Translations under genes and position numbers: made by a program
The notes under the pieces: generated by a model
The model's input: the letters and a program-made list of their open reading frames with translations, nothing else
Told to the model about the DNA's origin: nothing
The model's database searches: none
Shown: one piece after another, positions 1-12,945 of the stretch
How the letters are laid out: the number at the start of each line of letters is the position of its first letter
Position numbering within the stretch: the stretch's first letter is position 1
Source: Rhizomys pruinosus
Taxonomy: Eukaryota > Chordata > Mammalia > Rodentia > Spalacidae
Length of the DNA: 64,000 nt
NCBI GenBank assembly: GCA_009823505.1
Contig: VZQC01006579.1
Coordinates: 1,076,051-1,140,050 of the forward strand
Direction: 5' to 3'

Positions 1-2410
1 ACTAGATCTAATCAAGCCAAAGACCACACCTTTAATCCCAGCTGGGGGGATAACTCCAACCTCACAGCCACAAAGGCCAATCAAACCAAAGACAGCAGGA
101 CCAAACGATCAGCAATCAGCTCGCCAAGGCACCCAGTTCCTACCTGTCTTCCCCTCTTCCTGCCGCTGGGCTCAAGAGATCTCAAATCGGTGTTTCTTTG
201 CCTAAAACTTGAGACATTCTCCACCAGAGCCGTTCCTTGCCATCAACTCCCATACACTCACCTTCATTGCACAATAAATGTTTGTTGGAAAAAAGATTCC
301 TGTAAAAAAAACAACAACAAATAACTGCATTACATAAATGTCTCCAGAGGGATTTCTTTTCTATGTAACCCTATTTCTTATAGGGTCTAATTATCTAAAT
401 TAGCACCACAGAGTCATTACTCCCCAGAATCCACCAGCGCCCCTCCATGCGCTACAGCCTTTGCTTTGCTTCTTTGTCTTGTCTTCATCTTCTCTGGATC
501 TGTAAAGATGTTCAGCTCCCTATCTCTCATTAAGGTGTATTGTCAGGTCCTTATGAAGATGGAACTGTTATAGCAGAAAGAGAGAGACACACTTGCTTAG
601 AAACCCTGTACAATGTTTGAATGTTAAATGTCCCATTTTATTATCATTAGGATTGCTCCCACTTAATGAAACAGCATTAGCACCGCGTCGGCTGGCCTCC
701 TTGCACTAATTGCCTTGGAAGAGAATGGGCTCGAACTACCCCAGGGTGGGTGGAGGGGTGAGGGGTATGAACAGGGACTCAGGCAAGGTTGATGTGCTTA
801 GATGGTACCCAGAAGTGGGGGATCGCTGGATCACCCAGTTCCACCCTAGAGAACAGGATCTTACAGGTTCTGGGGAGAGAGAGCTGGAACAGGGTAGGGT
901 GGATATGACAGAATTGACTGAGTGGGAGAAAATGGGCAATGAGACGGAGATTCAAAACATTACCAATGAAATGCAACACAGAGGAAATTACCTTTTGCTT
1001 GCCTCAGTCCTTAAAGACCCAGACACATATAGTAGCTATGATTTCTCCAGTGAGTTCCAAGAACCAGCCAATCCTGTCAACTCCATGTCAAGTCTGTTTT
1101 TGAGGCAATCTTAAGCAGTTCTCAGAAACTCAGTCTCTATAAGATGGGAATAATAATACTAACTACACATGGGTGTGTGAAAATCAATATATAATCATAC
1201 ACTCCTTCAATACATAAATATTTAGTTAGCTTCTACTAAGTGCCAGGCACTAAACTAAGCACTGTAGATGCTTTACCATGCTGTTTAGTTTCAACTGTCA
1301 ACTTGAGACCGCTTAGCATTGCCTGGGAAGACAGTCTCAGTAAAGAATTGCCTACATTAAGTTGGACTTTGAGCATGTCTGTGAGGGATTGTCTTTATTA
1401 TTAATTGACATGGGAATACCCAGCCACCATGGGTAACATCATTCCCTAAGCAGGGACCATGACTGTGTAAGTGTAGGGAAGGCCAGCATCGAGCAGGCCA
1501 GGATCCATGTGTTTATTTTATCTCTGATCTTAACTCTGGATGTGATGCTTTAAGTCTCCGCCTTGGTTTCCTTGCAACGATGGAAAAAGGTCTGGCTTAC
1601 AGCTCACCTGGCTTACAGCTCACCTGGTTTACAGCTCACCTAAACTCCTTTTGTCCATAAGTTGTTTTTTTCCCAAGGGTATTTGTTGCAGCAACAGAAA
1701 CTAAAACTAGGATCATCAGTAAACAAAACCTACAGAAATCCCTGTTCTTAAAGTGGAGTGGGCCCTCAAAAAATTTAAAAGGCAAGTACTATATGATTTG
1801 GCAATTCTGCTTCTGGTATATCTCCAAAAGATTTGACAGTTTATGGTAGCCTCACTCACAATAGCCACAAGGTAGAAACAACCCAGGTATCCAATGAACA
1901 AAAGGTAATTTGTACATGCTGTGGAATAGTAGTCATTCTTGAAAAGGAAGAAACTCCTGAAACATGAATATGGCTGAAACATGAATATGATGTTAAGTGA
2001 CACAAAAGGACTAATGCCATGCAACTCATTTGTTGAGTCCAGTGGTGAAATTCACAGAGGAGAATGTGGCTGCCAAGTGCTAGGAAGAGGAGGAAACTGG
2101 GGTTTGCAAGAGGACAGAGTTCTGGAAGTTGGTAACACAATGAGAATGTGTTTAATGCCACGGAACCACACACCTATAAATGGCCAAGATGGCCAATGCT
2201 GTGGTAGTGAGAAGACATGTAAGCAATGTACGAGTGTAAGTTATAACGTGTGGGAAGGTGATAAGGGTTTGGGGGGAAATCAGTGGGGAGGGACAGGAGC
2301 TCTGGGGGACGCTGAGCTTGTCCATGCTTGATCTGCAGAGGTGGCACTGAGGAGGGATCTCCAAGAGTGAGCCGCGCAGGTATCTGTGTGGATATAAAAG
2401 AATGCCGTGA
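1..2410. other. Intergenic sequence, no gene seen
   Basis: I recognise no coding exon or RNA gene here. The open frame at 710-1114 (+) matches no family I know and has no supporting context. The stretch around 1290-1710 reads like an old interspersed repeat (phrases such as caactgtcaacttgaga and gcagcaacagaaactaaaac recur in rodent repeats), but I cannot name the family with confidence. Three near-identical 16-bp copies of a cttacagctcacctgg motif sit at about 1596-1640. Confidence 0.5.
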
Positions 2411-2570
2411 AGCCGGGCGTGGTGGCGCACGCCTTTAATCCTAGCACTTGGGAGGCAGAGGCAGGTGGATCTTTGTGAGTTCAAGGCCAGTTTGGTCCTC
2501 ACAGTGAGTTCCAGGACAGCTGGGACTACAGGGAGACCCTGTCTCGAAAAGACCAAAAACAAAAAAAAAG
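2411..2570 (+). repeat. B1 SINE
   Basis: Full-length B1: it starts at gccgggcgtggtggcgcacg, has the ctttaatcctagcac core, and ends in gaccctgtctcgaaaagacc plus an A-rich tail. B1 elements are 7SL-derived Pol III retroposons. Confidence 0.93.
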
Positions 2571-2582
2571 AATGCTGTGAAG

Positions 2583-2800
2583 GACTGGGGTGGGTGTAGC
2601 TCAGTTGGTAGAGTTCTTGCCTAGCATGCATGAATCCCTGGGTTCCAATCCCTAGCATGCCATAAACCACACATGGTGGTGTATGCTCTGAACACTAGCA
2701 CTAAGAAAGTAGAGACCAGACAGGGGGATCAGAAGTTCAAGGTCATGCTCAGCTCCATAACAGGGTTGAGGCCAGTTTGTTTTAGAAACAGTATCAGCCA
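2583..2800 (+). repeat. ID/B4-type SINE
   Basis: It begins with a tRNA-Ala-like ID head (ggtgtagctcagttggtaga, then a B-box-like gggttccaatcc) and continues into a diverged B1-like body. That is the ID+B1 fusion layout of the B4 family. It is a retroposon, not a functional tRNA gene. Confidence 0.75.
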
Positions 2801-5370
2801 CAAAGTAGGAGCTGTGTTGTGGTGAGGGGTTGGACAAATGAGATACTGGGAAGGACCGACCAGCATGTGAACCCAGCAGCTCTCTAGCTGACAAAGCTGG
2901 GGAGAAGGGGTGTGACGGACATCCCTGCTGGCTGCAGGGCTGGCTGCTTGCTGTTCTTCGGCCTCTCCTCTCTGTGCCATCCTCCTCCCCCAGCCAGCTG
3001 CAGCTCCCCATCCAAAATATCCAGCCTTATTCAGCTTGTCGGCAAAAGCAAAAAGAGGGACCGATGTCTTGCAGGGGCTGAGAAAGGACAAGTGGGGGAG
3101 GCGACCAAATCCAGCAGAGAATGGGTCATAGAGTTTCAGGTAAGGAGAGACTGGTACTGCAAACAGGAAGGCAGCCCCCCCCCCACCCGCCCGCCCGCCT
3201 GCCAGGAAGCCGGGAGCCAAGGCCCAGAATGCCCAGGTGGCAGGAAGGGAGTATACAGAGGAGAGGAGACATAGCGAGTAGTCTATGGGTGCAGAGGAGA
3301 GCAACCATCACGGTAGAAGGAGTGGGAGGACAACACGGGCCCTCCGTGATAGTGAAGGATTTGCCGACAGACCACACAGCTTTATCTCGCCGTCTCCTTC
3401 CGTGGCTAGGCATCCCCTCTGGGCAGCCCCTACAGATCTTCAAGATGGAAGAAAATCAAAAGCAATTGGGAGGCAGTAAGAGACCTCGGGAAGGGCGGCT
3501 GGGGTCCGCAGAGGCTGCAAGGGAGAGATAAGGGCGATGAAGAGAAGGAGGCCAGAGTGGTTGCCAACCAGACTAAGGAAAACAGAGGCAGGCTAAAAAT
3601 AGACTAGGGCTGGGGAGGGAGGAGAGCCAGACCAGAAAAGGAGGGGGAGCCGAGGCAATCGATGCGGGCCCTACTTTGACCCAATTCTTCATCTCTCAGC
3701 CTCACCAAATTGACAAATGAGGCCTTGGTGGGGAAAGAGGGAAAGACTGGTGCAGAGGGAGGAAAGCAGTTTCCAGGCACTGTGCGAAGACAGTGAAGAA
3801 GACACGGTGGGAAAAGAGGAGATGTGTAGTGTGGTCAGTACTGGTTCAACCCTAGGTGGAGGTTCGTATGTCCGAAAAGGCTTAAAAGCTTAAGGGATAT
3901 GAGTCGAACCTGGAAGAAGCTCACCTGTCTAGAAAGCCAAAATGAAGCAACGAAGAAGAGCTGGCCTGGAGACACAGGCTGGAAAACGACTCCAGAACTG
4001 TCTACACTTCACTTCTCAGGGAGAGCAATGAAAGGAAATTCCATGATTTTAGTGGTGGGCATTCTATGCAGCAAGAAGGATTTAGATTAGACTGCAGGAA
4101 ATCCATCCATTAGGCAGCTATGTGAGTGAGCTATTGAGACAGGGACAGGGCACTGAGAGTGTACTCTTTTCCTTGGATTATTTTGGGTGTTAAGCCCTTA
4201 TCCTTGGGCCTGGAGCAGCTCACCTGAAGGCTGGGGCCTGGTGGTGACTCCTCTGGAAGACTGCTGGCTGGACAGGGTGGTCTAGGGGATCCTTATTACT
4301 GTGCAATCAAGATCGGAAATGGGTTGTTGGGTGTAGGAGGAGAGATGCACAAGGTGAGCTGATGTGTCAGCTGGGGAGGTGGATGGCTGGGACTGGGACA
4401 GGGCTCTAACTTGCAGGACCCAGTGGTATTTGCATAACTTTGAATAATGAATAAGCCCAGCTCTGGGGTTCCTACTCAGCACCACTCATCTGCATCTTTA
4501 TTAAGCTTTATAAATGATTCAGCTCCCTCCCCCTTCCCGCAGCCCTGCCCAGCCTGCCCTGAGCATCAGGGTACCTGATTGCTCATTATTTTAGACTAGA
4601 TTTGTTTCACCAACATCCAGTGAGGCATGGAGTGGGGCACATGGGAGGGAGGAATGGGTCCAAAAAGCGAGCGGAGTAGAGGGGTAGGATCAGGATTTCG
4701 GAGGCAGCAAGGGAGGCCAGGCCTGAGCAGAGGCAGGCAGCTAGGGCTTACCTTCACCCGAGGCCAATCAACATCTTGAGAGAGAGCCATTTCTTAGGTT
4801 CCCTGAATGGTGCAGGGTTCAAATTCCACTCAAATCCTGGTTTCCCTTACATCTGCTGCCAAGCCCCCAGCTGGCCCTCTCAGCTCCAGCTCTGCACGCA
4901 GCCTCTTGAACAGGCAAATGAGTACAGCCCCCGGGGAAGTTCTCACTTTTTCCTGAGGCAGGAATTTTGCTATTTTCACAGAGAAGTAAAAAAAAAAAAA
5001 AAAAAAGAAACTGCTATGCTTGCAAGGTGGCGAACAAGTGCCTGGCATGTTAGGGGCAGGCAACACAGAGTGTGAATCTAGAGTGCAAGGAGCACTCCTC
5101 AGAAGGGGTACCTGGAGTTGCCGCACACCTGGAGGTCCAAACAGCCATGTTTGTGGCAGCCCTGCGTGCTGCCTGCTCTGCTGGCTGGAGCCTGGGACAA
5201 GTATTTAGCAGCCTGGACAGGAGGATCTGGCAGGGACCTCCTGATGCAGAAAAAGGAAGGGAATTCTCAACCCTGGCTGCACATTAAAGCCACTTGGGGA
5301 GCTTTAAAAAATATGACACTTGGGCCCCACCCAAGGCCAGTTAAATCAGAATCCCCGAGAGAGAAGGCTA
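2801..5370. other. Intergenic sequence, no gene seen
   Basis: No exon is recognised. Short open frames on both strands (for example 2729-3304 minus and 3121-3531 plus) lack family resemblance. A unique AT-rich patch at about 4480-4620 contains attaagctttataaatgatt and reads like non-repetitive, possibly constrained sequence. Confidence 0.45.
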
Positions 5371-5375
5371 TGAAC

Positions 5376-5616
5376 ACAGTATTTTATTTTATTTTATTTT
5401 TTAATATTTATTTATTTTTTTATTTTTGTATGTTCATGCAGGTTTGTGCACCAGTGTTGTGCAATGCCACAGAGGTCAGAAGAGGGTGTCGGATTCCCCT
5501 GGAACTGGAGTTAAGTTAGATGGTTCTCAGCCACCATGTGGGTGCTGGGAATCAAACCCGGGTCCTCTGCAAGAGCACTCGGTGCTTTTAACAGCTAGGC
5601 CATCTCTCCAGCCCCC
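5376..5616 (-). repeat. B2 SINE
   Basis: Reverse-oriented B2: an A/T-rich tail at the left, the core gcaatgccacagaggtcaga, and the tRNA-derived head aaacccgggtcctctgcaag ending in ggccatctctccagcccc at the right. Confidence 0.9.
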
Positions 5617-5773
5617 AGTATTTTATTTTTGAAAGCTCTTCAATATTGCTTGGATCTTGGTTTAAACAAACCAACTTTTTGATTTTTCAGTATCAGGGAT
5701 GGAACTCTGGAACATGCATGTGTCAGGGGCTCCACAGTTGAGCAAGATCCCCCCACCCCTTATTTTTATCATT

Positions 5774-5793
5774 TGTGTGTGTGTGTGTGTGTA
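5774..5793. repeat. (GT)n microsatellite
   Basis: About ten GT dinucleotides, followed by an alternating tgcatgcaca purine-pyrimidine run. Confidence 0.9.
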
Positions 5794-5932
5794 CATGTGC
5801 ATGCACATGGGTGAATGTGGGGGCATGTATACCAGGGTGCAGTACAGAGGCTCAAGGACCTTGGGTATCTGTTCTTGTCTTTCACCTTATATGAGACAGG
5901 GTCTCTCTTGTGAAGTAAAAGCTAACTGGTCA

Positions 5933-6132
5933 GGGCTGGAGAGATGGCTCCGTGGTTGGGAGTGCTGACTGCTCTTGCAGAGGACCCAGGTTCCATTCCC
6001 AGCACTCACATGGCGGCTGAGAACCGTCTTTAACTCCAGTTCCAGGGGAATCCAACGCCCTCTTCTGACCTCTGTGGCATTGTATGACATGGGTGCACCA
6101 ACCTACATGCAGACACATTAAAAAAAAAAAAA
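5933..6132 (+). repeat. B2 SINE
   Basis: Begins cagggctggagagatggctc, carries the Pol III B-box region of the tRNA-derived head, and ends in an A12 tail. Confidence 0.9.
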
Positions 6133-6199
6133 GCTAACTGGCCAGAGAGCTTCCTTGCATTCCCATCTCCACCTCTGATTTTGCTGTAGAAGCTTTTAC

Positions 6200-6395
6200 A
6201 TGGGTTCTGGGGATCTGAACTCAGGTCTTCAGGCTTGAGCAGCAAGCACTTGACCCACCGAGCCATCTCCCCATCCCCCATCCTTCTTTTATTGTTAACC
6301 AAGTCTCACTAAATTGCCTAAATTGGCCTTGAACTTGTGATCTTTGTGCCTCAGCCTCCTGAATGCTTGGGGATTACAGGCCTGTGCCACCTGTT
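6200..6395 (-). repeat. Fragmented SINE remnants (B3/B1-like)
   Basis: A reverse B2/B3-like head (cttgacccaccgagccatct) abuts a diverged reverse B1-like segment (ggattacaggcctgtgccac). Both are old and incomplete. Confidence 0.6.
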
Positions 6396-8586
6396 TTATA
6401 TAAAATACATGTAACTATAAAGTTAAAACTATGTAATAAAATCAGGGAAATTTAAACACTGACTGGATGGTTGATAAGAAGGAACTATTGATCAGTTTTT
6501 AAGTGTGATAAGAATATTGTGATTATGCTTTTTTAAAGAGTCATTTTCTTTTCTTTGGGGGGAATCAATACAGAAGTGTTTCCTGATGAACCAACGCCAG
6601 ATCTGCCTAGGACTGGCAGAGGAAGTGGGGGCGGCGTGGGGGGGTGAGGCTCACAGTTGATCACTGTTGAGGCGCTCCAAGGGTAAACAGGTTCATTTTA
6701 CTATTCCTTTCGTTTTATGTTCATAAACTGAAATAGCAGCGGGTCCTTGAGCGTCAGAGCTTAGGAGCACAGGGACCAATCACAGTTCTGTGTACAGAGC
6801 CAACTCAAGGAGGGGTTTGTGGGACCCTACATAACAAGGGGGCTCTGCCCATCAATGTCTGGGGCTACAGCTAGGGCCACTTAGGGACAAATTTGTCTAA
6901 TTATTTAGAGATGCAATCGGGGCTGCAAAGGCTCAGTCAGGCTCTTCTGTGTGCTCACCAGCCTCCGAGGATATAGAGGCCCAGAGCTCTGTGGGCCAGG
7001 TCTGGAGGCTGGACCTTGGAAAGCTGCCTGCCAGAGGCATTAGCGCCCACCCTTGCTCTCCTCTCCCTCTCCTTGCTTTCTCTGGACTGGTTCCCTATGA
7101 AGCCAGACCCCCCACTGCCCATCAGCTCCACTTCCCTGGGCTCATCTGCCTCTGCCAGGGAGCATTAGTTCAGCTGACTTCATCAAGGAGGGAAGGGGGG
7201 GCTGAATACAAACGTAGAGAACAGAACTGCAGGCACCTAGGTAGCTAGTGGCTCCTGGGAAGAAGGCCTGTGTCTGCGGCCAGAGCTGTCTGCTGAGCTG
7301 TTCCTTTCTAGGTGCTATTTTCATAGCACTCCTTTGATGAAAGAATCTCAAATTCTCTTTCTTCCATCTTGGATTGATTGGGTCCCCTTACCCTTGCCCA
7401 GAAACTAGTGCACTAACCATTCCTACCTTCCCCCCAGGCTCCTGAGACAATTTCTTGTTCCTCTAGGGTGAATATCAGAACTCAGCTCTGCCCTCCACCT
7501 AGCCCTGCCGAGACAGCACCAGCTCAGGCCTCTTGCTCCATTTGGGTCTCAATCTTTATTCTCTGCTCCATTAACTTCTCCAAAGGCCTCCAGGGGCTGG
7601 GGGAGGGGGGAGAGGGTTGGATGGGGTCTGCTTAAGAGATTTTTGGAAGCCGTGCCTGTGCATCACCCGCTGCTATGAGTTATTTCAGCGTTGATGTTTG
7701 TCTCGAGCTGATTATTCCAGCTCGAGAACAGGTGGAGCAGCCTGCGGTGGCTTATTCGTCAGCCAAGGCCATCTGTTCCCAACAAGCTGAGATTTGTAGC
7801 TGATTTCTACTGGGGAGCCAGGGTGGGGGTGGGGAGGGACATGGAAATTGCACTCAGTCCCCAGGGGGACTTACTGCCCCCAGACCTTCAGGTCTGCCTG
7901 AGGTCCCAGGTGTCCCCTTCTACACCAAAACCTTCTCATTTTTTTCTTGGAGAAACTGCCTGGTCATTGGATTCAACAACACTTTTTCCTTAAGGGGATA
8001 AACCTTCTCAGGTGGAAACAGGTATTAGAAGCACAAATCTATCAGCCAGGACCGTCTGGCTGGAAAGCAATGTTCCCACTTATTGGCAAAAAAAAAAAAA
8101 AAGTACATAACCATACATTCTAACTGACCTTCTCGATTTCACCTCCAGCCTCTTTATCAAAAGGAACGTCTTCACCCAAACCCATCAAGTACAGGGCTCC
8201 AGCCTGTGGGAGAACCAGGTCTGGGTTCCCTCCCACCCCTGCTCCAAGGGCGATCTTCCCTGAGCAAAGGGCCAACCAGTGTCTAAGCAGCTTTGCCACA
8301 TGGCTGACCCCCCACAGCCTGACTTCTACACAGGAGAGTCGGGGAGAGAAGCTACTGTTCCAACCGCACGCGGGACAGCACAGGGGCCTTTAGTGTTGCA
8401 GCACACATTTGTACCAACTTTAAAAAAAAATCACATAAAAATTTGATGGTAACAGCACACGTGCCTTATCTATAATCCCTAGACATATTTATTTTATTTT
8501 TTTTATTGGAATGGAGAGATGGTGTCTAGATGTAACCAGACTAGCCCTGAGTAATTGGGACCACAGCTGCACACCACCATGTCCAG

Positions 8587-8588
<2 letters not shown>
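6396..8588. other. Intergenic unique sequence
   Basis: No gene seen. It contains AT-rich unique patches at about 6690-6920 and an island at about 7560-7830 with a perfect inverted repeat, described separately. The ORF at 6949-7248 has no recognisable domain. Confidence 0.45.
7703..7727. repeat. Perfect 9-bp inverted repeat, 7-bp spacer
   Basis: The arms are CTCGAGCTG (7703-7711) and CAGCTCGAG (7719-7727), exactly complementary around the spacer ATTATTC. Each arm contains an XhoI-type CTCGAG palindrome. It lies in a unique AT/GC-mixed island with an adjacent CAGGTG E-box at 7730-7735, which suggests a protein-binding site rather than a transcript hairpin. Confidence 0.8.

Positions 8589-8632
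<44 letters not shown>
8589..8632. repeat. (AC)22 microsatellite
   Basis: Uninterrupted AC repeat of about 44 bp. Confidence 0.97.
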
Positions 8633-8634
<2 letters not shown>

Positions 8635-8737
8635 TAATGGAACCCAAGACCTTACATGGATACTTTACTACTTACTGAGCTATATCTCTGGCTTCCTGTT
8701 TATTTATTGACCTGCAGTTTTATTTACACTTGGACTT

Positions 8738-8871
8738 TTTTTGAGTCAGGGTCTCATTGTATAACCCTGGCTACCCTGGAACTATGTAGACCAGGCTAGA
8801 CTCACACTAAGCTATCTGCCTGCCTCTTCCACCCTAGTGCTGGGATTAAAGACATGTGCCACCATGTCCAG
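8738..8871 (-). repeat. B1-like SINE
   Basis: Reverse B1: tttttttgagtcagggtctc at the left, and gctgggattaaagacatgtg followed by ccaccatgtccag at the right. It is diverged from the young B1s in this window. Confidence 0.8.
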
Positions 8872-9521
8872 TTGTCAAGTACTTACAACTTCCTTAACAA
8901 CCCATTTACAGAGCTGTAAACCTACTCCTCCTCCCTTCCTCCCTCCCTCTATGCTGGGCATGGAACCCAAGGTGTCACACCTGCTTAGTATTGTACCACT
9001 GAGCTTCATCCTTAGCCCCAGCGGCCTCACTTCTGAGTTTGTTCTCTAGGCTGATTCAGTAGTTCCTGTGAGTGGAAACTCCATTCCTATCACTAAATCC
9101 TGCTTGGTGGCTACATATGATTTACCAGGAAGAAGAGCATCCACATGAGCACCAGGGTCCACAGATGCATACTATAAGACCTGTACTGCCAGTGCAGAAC
9201 CTTCCAGGGAGTGCCACCCTCCACGGTTACTATGCCTTGCTTTCTACATATAGCAGTCCCTGGGAACCAGAAGCTGCCCTCCAGCAAGGGTGCCAACCTG
9301 CATTCGATGCCAGGCTCCAGGGTTAAAATGAGACATCAGACCCAGTTCATCACATATAATTTTATATTTGTCTGGCTGCCAGTTGTCAACCTGTCTTTCA
9401 AAGACCTAGTGTTTCAAGAGCTACATCTTCCCCATAGCAGGATTTTTTCCTTTTTTTTTTTTTTTTGATAATGTAAATAATTATGCTTCTATTTCCCAAG
9501 TTGATTTATAAACCAGTATTG

Positions 9522-9740
9522 CTTTAATTTTATTTATTTTTTATGTGTATGAATGTACTGTCTGCATGTAGGTTTGTGCACCCATGTAGTGCAAAGCCGC
9601 AGAGGTCAGAAGAGGGTGTCAGTCCCCTGGAACTGGAGTTAAAGACGGTTCTCAGCCGCCATGTGGGTGCTGGGGATCGAACCCGGGTCCTCTGCAAGAG
9701 CAGCCAGCGCTCTTAACCGCTAGGCCATCTCTCCAGCCCA
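9522..9740 (-). repeat. B2 SINE
   Basis: Reverse B2 with the expected tail, the cagaggtcagaagagggtgt core, and ggccatctctccagcccagg at the head. Confidence 0.9.
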
Positions 9741-12696
9741 GGATCTTTTCCTTTTATAACTCTTTTTTCTTTATTTTATTCTCCACTTTGAAATTCCCTA
9801 ATGTCCTTTCTTCCCCAAATGCACTTGCTTCTCTTCCTAATCTAGTCAGATCATAAATGTGGCACAAAACATATAAAAATTTATTAAAATGTAGAAACTC
9901 TTTGACTCTTAAGCCACCTCAAATATAATTTGCCTGAATGGCATCAAAACTTAATATCCCTTAAAAATTTTTTTGATAAAACTGTCATAGCTGACTTTTG
10001 ATATCAAAAGCAAATTCTATCTGTGCATATAAGTATTCCACTGGGAGATTTGTGTGACCGACTTCAATCGCAAAGCACAGAGCCTTCTGGAATGTCCTTT
10101 ATGTATATGGCCCATCACAGGAACATACGCTGCAGAAAACTCAATTTCTTTGTAAAATTCCTGCTAAATAGATCTAGCATCCTTGTTAGCTCCAAAATGG
10201 CGATTGCTCTGGATCTCTCTCCTCCCAGATCAAACTGCAGAGAGTGGTCTGGGCTGTTCTATCATACTGTCTTAAAATTAGATGAAGTGAATATTGCTTA
10301 AAATATGCATTCTGGGCCATGTGGAACTGTTATTCATATTGTTGGTGCAGTGGGAGCGAAGCACAAACGTGATGATGCGTGGGGGGTGCACTCGGGAATC
10401 CTAAAGGGCAACACGAATGTTGCCTCAAACTGCTGAAAGCATCTTCTTCCTAAGGCCAGGCTTGGTGACTACCAAGCACATAGCGCTGAGAAGAGGAGCA
10501 TGCCCATGATTCTTCGTTTTCCTTTTCTTTCACTCTCTGGCAAGTCCGGAATAGTTCGAGATGCCTGGCCAGCTGCTAGAACCAAGAAGAGGACTTTTCT
10601 TGGAAAGATGACATCACTTCTGAGCCTCAGTTACTTTGAGAGACAATGACACTTAACAGAATTATGAGGGGTTATGCAGGCAAAACACTGGGCACATAGC
10701 AAACTCAACAAATAGGAACTATTGTTGATTTAGTACTTTCCTCCTCCCCAAACAAAATTGATAAGCTGCAAGGGCCCTCAGAACCCATCCTTGCTTCAGC
10801 TCTGCCCAAAGACTTCCAAGAGCCCCTTAAAGGGTAGGGGAAACTACTTCCTTGTTGCAGAGTAGCCTGGGCTTCATGATGCTGACAGCATTAAAAGAAC
10901 ACCACAATGGACTGCTCCCTAGCTGCTTAAGACAGATAGCATTGCCCTTCTAAGGGGTGTAGCTTCTGGGAAGTATGGGAAGAACTTCCAGCTGGTTCGG
11001 AGCTGAGCTCAGAAGACCCTGGATGTGGACTTGCACATGGGATCTGAACATGGTAATGACCTCGTTGGTTTCCCAGTGAAAGGCAGGTGCCTGCCTGGAC
11101 TGGTGGAGTGCTGATGAGCATAGGAAATGGAAGCGGACGATAAAAGTTAGAAGCAGCTGGACTGAAGTAAACCTCAGCCAACCTCAGCCAGACCATCAGC
11201 TGCCCCGGTACCCAGGTCCCCTGTCCCCACAAGTGAGTACCATCTGTGGGTGTCTTGGCTGCAGCTAAGGAGTTGGGTTCCTGTCAGCAGCACCACCTGC
11301 CTTTCTGAGGGGCAGTGGTGGCCGTCTGTCCACCTTTGCTTTGTTTTCCTCACTGTGCCTGGACCTCCGTTTGGGCTCTGGAGAGGCAGCTACCCCAAGC
11401 AGGTAGAACGGGATACGTTACCAGGCATGCCATTGGCCTGGAAGGGTTAGAGAGAATGTGTCCTAGGGGAAGATGAAGGAAGCTGTCAGTAGCAGGTGGA
11501 ACAAGCTAGCATAGCCTGGTCTGTCATGTGTTGCTATATAGAAGTTGATGAAGTGCTTCAACTTCCCCAAGAACCAGCTCTGAGGAAATGAAGGGGGAAC
11601 AGAAGGAATTAAAGTTAGATTTAAGGCAGCACTTCCTCCCAGAGATGATAATGTGGCCCTTTATTCATTGGCCAATGGAGGCTGTGGACTGGTTCCCCCT
11701 CCCTCCCTACTTCTGAGGCCTTTGGGAATCCATCTTCCAGTCTCACACAGTCTGCTGGGAGGGCAGGAAGCAAATACAGTAGCTGACTTCCTTAAAAAGT
11801 GCCCTCCATTCAGACAGGAGATCCTTCCCCCATGGGCCTCCTGGGCTTTTGCTGAGGGTGAGGACAGCAGTCACTCGGGCTTGGGGCCCCGGGGGGGACC
11901 AGCAGTCATGGCATCTCTTGCAACACGTTCCCTGCCAAATTGATTCAAATTGGCTTGGATATGAACATATGATTAAAGGAGCTGCGCGATTCATTTATCA
12001 GGAGAGATTAAAGAGCGGCATCTGCGCAGCCTAGCTGGGACAATTAAGGAGCAAATCGCTAAGTGTCTGTGCCACTAGGCATGGGGGTGGGGGCGGGGCG
12101 GAGGACAACTTGGATAACCTGCCAAGGGGACACGAGGACAGAAGGAGCAATTTGGTGGTCACTGCCTACTGCTGTGGTGTCTGGGCACTGTATGGAGTCC
12201 TCTGTGGCCTTGGTTCCCACCTTTGCCCCTGACTCAGGAATCAGAGCAATCTTAAGGGTTAGAAATCAGCAGGAAGAACCAAGCAGGGCCTAGGGCAGCT
12301 GTGAGCTTGGCACAGGGACAGAGTGGTTTTGTTTTGTGGAATCACATGTATTTTAGGGGACCAGAGAGGTAATGTGAATATTCAGGTGAGGGCAACAGCT
12401 TGCGGAGCTCTCGGGGGGTGCCCCAAATGAAGACAGCCTTTGGCGCTGAGAGATCTGTCCCGTTCACAACCTGGAGGCCCCGCCCCTAGCCAAGGGATTT
12501 TGCTGAAGCTTGGAAAAGTGGGGGGGGGGGGGAAGGGGGGCTATGCCTCCTGGCCTCCCCAGGTAGGACTGTGGATTAACCACTGCTTTTCCCGAATGCC
12601 TCAGGACCTTTGCCTAAGCTCTTCTTTCTTTCCCACATCTGTCCTAGCAATAGTTACCGTGGAATCCTCACCCGACAGGCCACAGCCCCAAATACT
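9741..12696. other. Intergenic unique sequence
   Basis: Apart from microsatellite-scale runs I see no repeat family and no exon over about 3 kb. Two AT-rich islands (about 9990-10330 and 11925-12070) look unlike their surroundings and may be regulatory. Open frames here are short and unrecognised. Confidence 0.45.
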
Positions 12697-12945
12697 TTTA
12701 ATTTTTTTAATTTATTTTTATTTATGTGTATGAATGTACTGTCTGCATGCAGGTCTGTGCATCCGTGTCGTGCAATGCCTCGGAGGTCAGAAGAGGGTGT
12801 CGGTTTCCCCTGGAACTGGAGTTCTCCTGGAATTGGAGTTACAGACGGTTCTCAGCCGCCATGTGGGTGCTGGGGATTGAACCCCGGTCCTCTGCAAGAT
12901 CGGTCGGCACTCTTAACTGCTAGGCCATCTCTCCAGCTCCCCCAA
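12697..12945 (-). repeat. B2 SINE
   Basis: Near full-length reverse B2 with a duplicated ctggaactggagttctcctg segment. It ends at the ggccatctctccagctcccc head. Confidence 0.9.

Noticed and set aside
710..1114. 134-residue open frame on the plus strand
   Set aside because: No recognisable family, motifs or splice context. It lies beyond the gene in sequence bordering old repeats, and codon usage gives no support.
2585..2660. tRNA-like sequence with A- and B-box
   Set aside because: It continues directly into a B1-like body and lacks a paired cloverleaf; it is the head of an ID/B4 SINE.
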